Source of the DNA: Candidatus Alistipes excrementipullorum
GTDB taxonomy: Bacteria; Bacteroidota; Bacteroidia; Bacteroidales; Rikenellaceae
Length of the DNA: 5,329 nucleotides
Reading direction: 5' to 3'
NCBI GenBank assembly: GCA_019113665.1
Contig: DXGW01000169.1
Location: 1 to 5,329, forward strand
Shown here in pieces: positions 1 to 5,047 of this stretch (within the stretch, counting starts at the first letter, position 1; every line of letters begins with the position of its first letter). Below the pieces are notes generated by a model that was given only the letters and a program-made list of their open reading frames with translations, was not told the DNA's origin and did not search any database. Made by a program: the position numbers and the translations under genes.

Positions 1-49
1 TCCGATTATCAGGTTGTTACACAATTACAAAATTAACCTTTTAATCGGA
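1..49. repeat. Interrupted inverted repeat at left edge
   Basis: TCCGATTA at 1-8 is the exact reverse complement of TAATCGGA at 42-49. Inside it AGGTT (11-15) pairs with AACCT (35-39), separated from the outer arms by a 2x2 mismatch. Together they make a 13 bp interrupted stem with a 19-base loop. It lies downstream of the ruvB-tapB pair and overlaps a leftward promoter-like site. It could be the end-of-operon hairpin for that pair, whose T-tract would then lie outside the window, or paired operator half-sites. The pairing is directly visible; the role is not known. Confidence 0.5.
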
Positions 50-58
50 ACAGGCAAA
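28..58 (-). promoter_or_regulatory. Bacteroidota-type promoter reading leftward out of window
   Basis: On the minus strand TTTG (55-58) is followed after exactly 19 bases by TAATTTTG (28-35). This matches the TTTG / TAnnTTTG consensus of the Bacteroidota housekeeping sigma factor at all defined positions. Transcription would start near position 22-24 and leave the window, so an unseen leftward gene probably begins just beyond base 1. It also means that gene need not be co-transcribed with ruvB-tapB. Confidence 0.5.
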
Positions 59-91
59 AAAACGTACTGAAAATCCGGTCATTCCTGCAGA

Positions 92-808
92 TTACGGCTC
101 GGGCAGGCTCTCCAATTGCATATATTCGGATATGTCGCCCTTGCGTGTGACACTCTCCTCGCGTACTACCATACCCGTATCCGGAACGAAATAGAGTATC
201 ATGTACTCGGTCATCGAAACTATCGACATCTTCACCCTGACGGAAATACGCACGGCCGAACAGTCGAAATCGCCGGCCGGTGTCGCGATACGCCGCGGTG
301 CCAGCACCTCGCCTTTCATCTTGATGGACATAGCCGGCATATCGACGGAACGGCCGGTATCGTCACTAACACGCATACGGCATGTCGTGGCAGCTTCGAC
401 CAGCTTATCGCCCTCCCGGACATCAAACGGAACATACAGGTCGGAACCAGACATATCGGTTATTCCGATACGCATGTCGGAATCTCCCGTCTGCACCGTT
501 TCGCGACATAGCTCGTCGGAGAGAGCCTGCAGGTTGCTCCGCATCGGTATCCACAATTTACGGCCGTATATATAGTATCTCAATTCGCTGCGGCCGGGCT
601 CACCGGCGCCGGTCTGTGCCATATACACATACGTCGAGTCGTTCGATATACGGAACGACGCCGTCTCGGAATACTGTAGTTTGCCTTCAGGTGAATATGT
701 ATTGTAAAGCGGGGTTCGGCCGTTGCAAACCGTCACGTGCCGTGCCGCAAACGACACCGCTGCAACCGATACTGCTACGGCACAGGCTATTGCGTTGAGC
801 CTCTTCAT
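92..808 (-). CDS. Secreted TapB/DUF3108-like family protein
   Basis: This encodes a 238-residue exported protein of unknown function. The N-terminus (K2, R3, then hydrophobic residues about 5-22 ending SFAA) looks like a Sec signal peptide, with likely cleavage after A21 or A22 and no lipobox cysteine. The rest is beta-rich. It ends in a pattern typical of DUF3108-like/TapB proteins: TPAGDFDC (176-183), then an amphipathic strand, then YFVPDTGMVVRE (206-217). That pattern is my basis for the family call, from memory and not from a search. The product probably acts in the periplasm or at the outer membrane. It starts 9 bases after the ruvB stop and is very likely co-transcribed with it, although there is no obvious functional link to DNA repair. 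The ATG is followed at once by the signal peptide, which supports the start. Family assignment is moderate; that the gene is real is well supported. Confidence 0.75.
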   Translation of the reverse strand: MKRLNAIACAVAVSVAAVSFAARHVTVCNGRTPLYNTYSPEGKLQYSETASFRISNDSTYVYMAQTGAGEPGRSELRYYIYGRKLWIPMRSNLQALSDELCRETVQTGDSDMRIGITDMSGSDLYVPFDVREGDKLVEAATTCRMRVSDDTGRSVDMPAMSIKMKGEVLAPRRIATPAGDFDCSAVRISVRVKMSIVSMTEYMILYFVPDTGMVVREESVTRKGDISEYMQLESLPEP

Positions 809-817
809 AACGATATG

Positions 818-1831
818 TCAGAACAGAAAGCCCTCTTCCGACGATGGTGTTATACCCAAATGGCGATACGCCAGTTCCGTAGCCTCGCGGCCGCGCGGCG
901 TGCGTTTCAGGAAGCCCTCCTTTATGAGGAACGGCTCGTAAACCTCCTCAATGGTGCCGGCCTCCTCGCCTACGGCCGTAGCTATGGTATTCAGTCCCAC
1001 GGGACCGCCCTTGAACTTGGCGATGATGGTTTCGAGTATACGGTTGTCCATCTGGTCGAGGCCGCGCGAATCGATATTCAGGGCCTGCAGGGCGATACGC
1101 GTAATTCCAAGGTCGATATGTCCCTCGCCCTTCACCATCGCGAAATCGCGGACACGGCGCAACAGCGAGTTGGCAATACGCGGGGTGCCGCGCGAACGCA
1201 GCGCAACCTCAACGGCGGCATCGTCGTCGATGGATATGTCGAGAATCCGTGCCGAACGCTTGACAATGCCTGCCAGCACCGGCGCATCGTAATACTCCAA
1301 ATGACACTGTATGCCGAAACGCGCCCGCAACGGCGAAGTCAGAAGGCCGCTGCGCGTCGTTGCCCCGATAAGCGTAAACGGAGCCAGTTCGATCTGTATG
1401 GAACGCGCCGACGGCCCCTTGTCAAGCACGATGTCTATCTTGAAATCCTCCATTGCCGAATAGAGATACTCCTCGACTATGGGACTCAAACGGTGTATCT
1501 CGTCGATGAACAGCACGTCTCCCGCACCGAGATTGGTCAGCAGGCCGGCAAGGTCGCCCGGCTTGTCGAGTACGGGTCCCGACGTTACCTTGAGCTGCGC
1601 GCCCATCTCGTTGGCTATGATATTGGCGAGCGTTGTCTTGCCCAGTCCCGGAGGCCCGTGCAGCAACACATGGTCGAGAGAATCGCCACGCATGAGGGCG
1701 GCCTTGATGAAAACACGCAAATTGTCGACGATCTTGTCCTGACCGGCAAAACTTCCAAGCTCATGAGGCCTTATACGGTTTTCAAACTCGCTGTCGCTCT
1801 CGGTATTCCTTAAATTTCTGTCGACACCCAT
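818..1831 (-). CDS. ruvB: Holliday junction branch migration ATPase RuvB
   Basis: RuvB is the hexameric AAA+ motor that, with RuvA, drives branch migration of Holliday junctions, which RuvC then cuts during recombinational repair in the cytoplasm. The protein is 337 residues, the usual family length. Visible motifs are Walker A GPPGLGKT (59-66), Walker B LFIDE (107-111), sensor 1 GATTR (156-160), the arginine-finger region PLRARFG (167-173), sensor 2 GTPRIAN (215-221), and a C-terminal winged helix starting near GGPVGLNTIA (275-284). I chose the ATG at 1829-1831 because the protein then begins about 18 residues before the conserved FENRIRP. A start at 1879 would add 16 unconserved residues and place the promoter inside the gene. 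No ruvA or ruvC is adjacent. The tapB-like gene follows after 9 bases. Confidence 0.97.
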   Translation of the reverse strand: MGVDRNLRNTESDSEFENRIRPHELGSFAGQDKIVDNLRVFIKAALMRGDSLDHVLLHGPPGLGKTTLANIIANEMGAQLKVTSGPVLDKPGDLAGLLTNLGAGDVLFIDEIHRLSPIVEEYLYSAMEDFKIDIVLDKGPSARSIQIELAPFTLIGATTRSGLLTSPLRARFGIQCHLEYYDAPVLAGIVKRSARILDISIDDDAAVEVALRSRGTPRIANSLLRRVRDFAMVKGEGHIDLGITRIALQALNIDSRGLDQMDNRILETIIAKFKGGPVGLNTIATAVGEEAGTIEEVYEPFLIKEGFLKRTPRGREATELAYRHLGITPSSEEGFLF

Positions 1832-1848
1832 ACTATCAAATTTACCTA

Positions 1849-1856
1849 CAAATGTA
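1849..1856 (-). promoter_or_regulatory. Probable ruvB promoter, -7 box TACATTTG
   Basis: The minus strand reads TACATTTG, a full match to TAnnTTTG, and its 3' end lies 17 bases before the chosen ruvB ATG. The start of transcription would fall near 1842-1845, giving a leader of only about 11-14 bases. No clear TTTG occurs about 19 bases upstream; the best is a TGTG. A second TAnnTTTG match (TAAATTTG, 1837-1844) is too close to the ATG unless the message is leaderless. Confidence 0.5.
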
Positions 1857-1898
1857 ACACATTTTTCCCATACGCACACTTTTCAGGCACACTCTTTA

Positions 1899-1928
1899 TT
1901 TACAATCCGAAATTTTAAGCTATATTTG
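1899..1928 (+). promoter_or_regulatory. Rightward promoter upstream of the structured RNA candidate
   Basis: TTTA (1899-1902), an 18-base spacer, then TATATTTG (1921-1928), which fully matches the TAnnTTTG box. Transcription would start at about 1932-1935, right before the long hairpin region, and not before any rightward reading frame. It is divergent from the ruvB promoter about 65 bases to its left. The -33 element is only 3 of 4. Confidence 0.45.
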
Positions 1929-1933
1929 TCTCG

Positions 1934-2144
1934 ATAATCGGAGACGGTTGTCGGGACATATTATTGAAAGCATCAGCTTTTACCCTGCAAAACAAATTTT
2001 CGACATTTTTTTTCATCACAATGAGGGTTAAAAGTTGTAGGGTGCCTTGTGCACAGATTACAACTACATGTACATTGTGAGGTCGTCGAAAAACCTGTTT
2101 TGTGGCATCGGTTATAGTCTGTGCTTTAATATAATATATGGACA
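1934..2144 (+). ncRNA. Candidate structured RNA, long rod hairpin (possibly 6S-like)
   Basis: This stretch folds on itself in nested, collinear order. The arms are 1949-1952/2141-2144, 1958-1964/2131-2137, 1967-1972/2122-2127, 1985-1994/2096-2105 (with two G-U pairs), 1997-2004/2085-2092, 2016-2023/2073-2080, 2033-2039/2059-2065 and 2042-2045/2051-2054, closed by a 5-base loop. A large bubble (1973-1984 opposite 2106-2121) separates the closing stem from the long terminal arm. About 200 bases, a rod shape, a central bubble and its own promoter are the hallmarks of 6S RNA, which binds RNA polymerase by imitating an open promoter; a 6S-Flavo family is known in Bacteroidota. The pairing is seen; the strand follows from the promoter; the 6S identity is inference. 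No U-rich terminator is visible after 2144, so the 3' end is uncertain. A hairpin mobile repeat is the main alternative. Confidence 0.45.
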
Positions 2145-2293
2145 CTACAGATATGGCGCCGGCAGGATACAGGGCCGGCAACCATAACGACCCAAACGCC
2201 AAACCTACATAAATAAACAAACTATTCGCTAATGAAGAAACACGCATCAAAAGCCCTTCCTGAAATTCCGTAAGATACTGTACGCGAAAAGAT

Positions 2294-2318
2294 ATTCCCG
2301 ATTCATGGAACCGGGAAT
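2294..2318 (-). terminator. Possible terminator hairpin after tRNA-Arg
   Basis: ATTCCCG (2294-2300) and CGGGAAT (2312-2318) form a perfect 7 bp stem with an 11-base loop. Read leftward, away from the tRNA, the stem is followed by ATCTTTTC, a short imperfect T-run. It lies about 40 bases beyond the tRNA 3' end, so it could end the tRNA transcript. The weak T-run keeps confidence low. Confidence 0.4.
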
Positions 2319-2359
2319 GCATGATTCTGCGCACGTACGCGCAATACGCGCCAGGAATG

Positions 2360-2431
2360 TAGTCCCGAAAGGATTCGAACCTTCATCACAAGAACCGGAA
2401 TCTTGCATTCTATCCATTGAACTACGGAACC
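2360..2431 (-). tRNA. tRNA-Arg, anticodon CCG
   Basis: The minus strand folds as a complete 72-base cloverleaf. The acceptor is GGTTCCG (2425-2431) with CGGGACT (2361-2367), having a G-U pair at 1-72. The D arm is GTTC/GAAT with loop AATGGATA. The anticodon stem is CAAGA/TCTTG with loop TTCCGGT, giving anticodon CCG, which reads the Arg codon CGG. The variable region has 4 bases. The T arm is GAAGG/CCTTT with loop TTCGAAT. A20 in the D-loop and discriminator A73 agree with arginine identity. The 3' CCA is not encoded, so CCA-adding enzyme is needed. It is transcribed leftward, divergent from the HTH regulator whose start is 31 bases away. I see no duplicated tRNA end to mark an integrated element. 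Confidence 0.93.
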
Positions 2432-2437
2432 ATGGTG

Positions 2438-2445
2438 CAAAGATG
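2438..2445 (-). promoter_or_regulatory. tRNA-Arg promoter, -7 box CATCTTTG
   Basis: The minus strand reads CATCTTTG, one base off TAnnTTTG, and ends 6 bases before the mature tRNA 5' end. That predicts a leader of about 3 bases. The nearest upstream TTTG (2470-2473, part of TTTTG at 2469-2473) is inside the first codons of the divergent HTH gene, with a slightly long spacer. The spacer contains a run of ten A (T on the plus strand, 2449-2458). Confidence 0.5.
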
Positions 2446-2462
2446 CAATTTTTTTTTTAATT

Positions 2463-3092
2463 ATGACACAAAACAACAGTAATTGGGAGAGAATTTATGC
2501 CATCATATCGTGGGCAAACATGACGACCAACTACTTTGCCAGGCATATAGGGCTCCCGTACGGCGAAAACCTGTATCAGATAAAACGCGGCAACAACGGT
2601 ATCTCGCGCGATGTAGCCGAACGCATTGTCGCCAAATTCCCGGAAATAAGCAAGGCCTGGATACTCACGGGCGAAGGCAGCATGTTCGCGTCCGAAAGTT
2701 CGAGCGCCTCGCAGATCCCGTTCTACAACTGCGACATCGAAACAGGACTGCGAAATATCGATTCGATGAAGCCTTCATCATCGCTGTTTATCCCCCAGCT
2801 CGGCAGCTGCGACCTGGCAATGGTATACAACGGGCAGGCCATGGGCCGTTCGACACCACCGGGAACGGTCGTAATCATAAAGAAGACAGACATTGATGCA
2901 ATAATTTTAGGAGAGGAATACGTTGTTGTTTGCGAAAAATTCGTAACTTTGCGTAAATTGAGAGTCGCCAAAACCAAAACGGGCATCAAGCTCGTGGCCG
3001 GCGACAGGAAACATTTCGACGACATGACACTGGAGCGATCCGAGATCGAAGCCCTGTACCATGTCGAAGGAAAACTGATTATAAACAATTGA
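2463..3092 (+). CDS. HTH regulator with degenerate S24/LexA-like domain
   Basis: This is a 209-residue DNA-binding regulator. Residues about 8-75 form a CI/XRE-like helix-turn-helix (NYFARHIGL at 23-31, then GNNGISRDVAERI, ending WILTGEGSMF at 66-75), the usual layout in Bacteroidota HTH-S24 proteins. Residues about 85-205 look like a LexA/peptidase S24 domain. The position of the catalytic serine (GDSM in active members) reads GQAMG (124-128), with Ala126. The strand that holds the catalytic lysine reads VTLRKL (161-166), which puts arginine where LexA has lysine when aligned by eye. Self-cleavage is therefore unlikely, and the domain may serve for dimerization or ligand sensing. The start is the ATG directly after a T10 tract, and there is no clear Shine-Dalgarno. 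No promoter is evident in the 31 bases to the tRNA. The histidine kinase follows after 4 bases. Confidence 0.85.
   Translation: MTQNNSNWERIYAIISWANMTTNYFARHIGLPYGENLYQIKRGNNGISRDVAERIVAKFPEISKAWILTGEGSMFASESSSASQIPFYNCDIETGLRNIDSMKPSSSLFIPQLGSCDLAMVYNGQAMGRSTPPGTVVIIKKTDIDAIILGEEYVVVCEKFVTLRKLRVAKTKTGIKLVAGDRKHFDDMTLERSEIEALYHVEGKLIINN
2923..2951 (+). promoter_or_regulatory. Internal promoter-like site for kinase-lgt-HU
   Basis: TTG (2923-2925), an 18-base spacer, then TAACTTTG (2944-2951), a full match to TAnnTTTG, inside the 3' third of the HTH gene. Transcription would start near 2955-2958, about 140 bases before the histidine kinase. The local bases are more AT-rich than the surrounding codons. 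Chance occurrence in coding sequence is possible. Confidence 0.35.
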
Positions 3093-3096
3093 CGTT

Positions 3097-4149
3097 ATGG
3101 CTATAAAGACCAAAGAGGGAGCTTCTCTCCTCATTTCGCTCGTGGCCACGATATGCGTGGCGGTGGTAATGATCTGTTTGCATGCCGAATGGTGGGTGAC
3201 AGTGCTCGTTGCTGTCGGCGTATTCGCCGTCATCGCGCTGTTCTCGCTGCTGATGATGTACAAATACGTTGCATACAAGCTCAAACCGATATACTCGATA
3301 GTACTCTCACGTGACGTCCACACGACAGAAATACTCGACGAGCTGAAGGACAAGCACGTCGAGGACGTATCGCGCGAGCTGACCGCATGGGCCGACGACA
3401 ACGACAAGGAGATAGCACGCCTCAAGGAGACCGAGAAATTCCGCAAACAGTATCTCGGCAATGTGGCACACGAACTTAAAACCCCGATTTTCAATATCCA
3501 GGGTTACATCTCGACACTGCTCGACGGAGGCCTTGAGGACGAACTCATCAACCGCACATACCTTGAACGCGCAGAGAAGAGCATCGACCGTCTCATAAAC
3601 ATAATCAACGACCTCGACACCATATCGCGGCTCGAAAGCGACATGAACCAGATGAAACGCCAGTCGTTCGACATCGTCGCACTCGCCAAGGAGATAGCCG
3701 ACCAGAGCGAGATGGAGGCCGCTAAGAAAGAGATCACGCTGACGGTCCGCGGAGCAGACAACCTGCCGTCGCCGTTCATCGTGGTTGCCGACAAGCACTA
3801 CATAGGACAGGTTCTCGTAAACCTCATCATCAACTCGATACACTACGGCAAAAAGGGCGGTGCAACTGTCGTAAAGTTCCGCGACATGATAGACAAGATC
3901 CTCATCGAGGTCGAAGACAACGGTCTCGGAATCAGCAAGGAGGACACACAGCGCATCTTCGAGCGTTTCTACCGCACGGACAAGGGCCGTTCGCGCGAAC
4001 AGGGAGGAACGGGTCTCGGCCTGGCCATCGTAAAACACATAATCGAGGCGCACGGCGAACGGATCACCGTACGCAGCGAACTCGGCGTCGGCAGTACGTT
4101 CTCGTTCACACTCAAGAAAGCAAGTAAAAAAGAGATAGACAACAGATAG
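3097..4149 (+). CDS. Membrane sensor histidine kinase (PhoR-like HisKA/HATPase)
   Basis: This is a 350-residue inner-membrane kinase that would autophosphorylate on histidine and pass the phosphate to a response regulator. Two hydrophobic helices (about 9-28 and 34-54) are separated by only HAEWW, so almost nothing is exposed outside the membrane. A charged, probably coiled-coil linker (about 70-118) leads to the HisKA domain with the H-box GNVAHELKTPI, phospho-acceptor His125. The ATPase domain has the N-box NLIINSIHYG (242-251), the G1 box DNGLGI (274-279), the F-box FERFYR (288-293) and the G2 box GGTGLGLA (303-310), so it looks fully active. There is no HAMP or PAS domain that I can see. 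It starts 4 bases after the HTH gene and ends 4 bases before lgt. No response regulator lies in the window, so its partner is unknown. Confidence 0.93.
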   Translation: MAIKTKEGASLLISLVATICVAVVMICLHAEWWVTVLVAVGVFAVIALFSLLMMYKYVAYKLKPIYSIVLSRDVHTTEILDELKDKHVEDVSRELTAWADDNDKEIARLKETEKFRKQYLGNVAHELKTPIFNIQGYISTLLDGGLEDELINRTYLERAEKSIDRLINIINDLDTISRLESDMNQMKRQSFDIVALAKEIADQSEMEAAKKEITLTVRGADNLPSPFIVVADKHYIGQVLVNLIINSIHYGKKGGATVVKFRDMIDKILIEVEDNGLGISKEDTQRIFERFYRTDKGRSREQGGTGLGLAIVKHIIEAHGERITVRSELGVGSTFSFTLKKASKKEIDNR

Positions 4150-4153
4150 TACT

Positions 4154-5047
4154 ATGTTGCACAATTTGGTGGTGGTCTGGGACTTCGACCCCGTACTTTT
4201 CTCGATCGGCTCGTTCGACATTCGCTACTATGGCCTGATGTGGGCCATTGCCCTGCTGTTGGGCGGATACATGTTCAACTCGTTCTGCAAAAAAGAGGGT
4301 CTCGACCAGAAAATAGCCGACTCCATTTTCATTTACGGAACGCTTGCAACCATAATCGGAGCCAGGGTCGGGCACTGCCTCTTCTACGAACCGTCGTACT
4401 ATCTGGCAAAACCCTGGGCCATAATAACCGAAATACGTGACGGCGGCATGGCGAGCCACGGCGCGGCGATAGGACTGCTCATAGGGCTGTGGCTCTTCTC
4501 CCGCAAGAACAAGATGCCGTACATATGGTCGCTCGACCGCATAATGATACCGGTAGGGATAGGCGGCGCGATAGTCCGACTGGGCAACCTGTTCAATTCG
4601 GAAATCATAGGCAACGTCACCGATGTCCCCTGGGGCTTCAAGTTCGTCAGGCTATATCCCAACCTCCCGATCGAGGCGGTTCCGGTCCAGCACCCGACAC
4701 AACTGTATGAAGCGTTGTGCTATATAGTGACTTTCGTAATTCTCGCATACATGTATTATGCGAAGGACATGGGCCGGCGCCGGCCCGGAGTTCTCTTCGG
4801 CGTGGGTCTCGAAGGCATATTCCTCACACGCTTCATAATCGAGTTCATCAAGATAGAGCAGGTGGATTTCGAAAAGGGAATGATGCTCGACATGGGACAG
4901 ATATTGAGCATTCCGTTCATTATTCTGGGTATATACATGATCTACCGCGGCTTTGCCAAACCGGCCAAGGAAGTGGTTACCGTACAGGCGGCCGCCAACC
5001 CCGATACGAAACACAAGTCTCATAAAAAGAAAACCGCAAAATGGTAG
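4154..5047 (+). CDS. lgt: Prolipoprotein diacylglyceryl transferase
   Basis: Lgt transfers diacylglycerol from phosphatidylglycerol to the lipobox cysteine of prolipoproteins, the first step of lipoprotein maturation in the inner membrane. The 297-residue protein has about seven hydrophobic segments. It carries the family hallmarks at positions matching E. coli: RYYGLMW (24-30), SHGAAIG with His102, the Lgt signature RLGNLFNSEIIG (142-153) holding Arg142, Asn145 and Glu150, HPTQLYE (180-186), and TRFIIEF (225-231) with the likely essential Arg226. The C-terminus (about 271-297) is a lysine-rich cytoplasmic-type tail. The ATG 4 bases after the kinase stop suits the family N-terminus. Its last 7 bases overlap the start of the next gene. 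A 16 bp GC-rich palindrome (4771-4786) encodes the RRR loop. Confidence 0.97.
   Translation: MLHNLVVVWDFDPVLFSIGSFDIRYYGLMWAIALLLGGYMFNSFCKKEGLDQKIADSIFIYGTLATIIGARVGHCLFYEPSYYLAKPWAIITEIRDGGMASHGAAIGLLIGLWLFSRKNKMPYIWSLDRIMIPVGIGGAIVRLGNLFNSEIIGNVTDVPWGFKFVRLYPNLPIEAVPVQHPTQLYEALCYIVTFVILAYMYYAKDMGRRRPGVLFGVGLEGIFLTRFIIEFIKIEQVDFEKGMMLDMGQILSIPFIILGIYMIYRGFAKPAKEVVTVQAAANPDTKHKSHKKKTAKW

Noticed and set aside
737..1813. Long rightward frame of 358 codons opposite ruvB
   Set aside because: It is antisense to a clear RuvB, has no recognisable domain, and arises from the codon bias of ruvB.
1837..1844. Second TAnnTTTG box (TAAATTTG) before ruvB
   Set aside because: It lies 5 bases from the ATG, so it would need a leaderless message; the box at 1849-1856 fits better.
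1832..1879. Upstream ATG extending RuvB by 16 residues
   Set aside because: The extra residues are not part of the RuvB family N-terminus, and the likely ruvB promoter would fall within them.
2158..2179. GCCGGC/GCCGGC hairpin as terminator of the RNA candidate
   Set aside because: The stem is plausible, but no T-run follows on either strand.
2200..2207. Leftward TAnnTTTG match (TAGGTTTG)
   Set aside because: There is no -33 element at the proper distance, and it would transcribe only the doubtful leftward frame or the opposite strand of the RNA candidate.
1915..2334. Leftward frame of 139 codons (GTG start), or 110 codons from an ATG at 2247 preceded by AGGAAGG
   Set aside because: No recognisable family, no promoter, AT-rich codons unlike the neighbours, and most of it lies across the long nested hairpin. 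A small membrane protein cannot be fully excluded because of the Shine-Dalgarno-like AGGAAGG.
2360..2431. tRNA-Arg as an attachment site of an integrated element
   Set aside because: No direct repeat of the tRNA 3' end, no integrase and no phage-like genes in the window; the neighbours look like core genes.
3307..4221. Long leftward frame of 304 codons opposite the histidine kinase
   Set aside because: It mirrors the kinase coding strand, has no family features and crosses into lgt.
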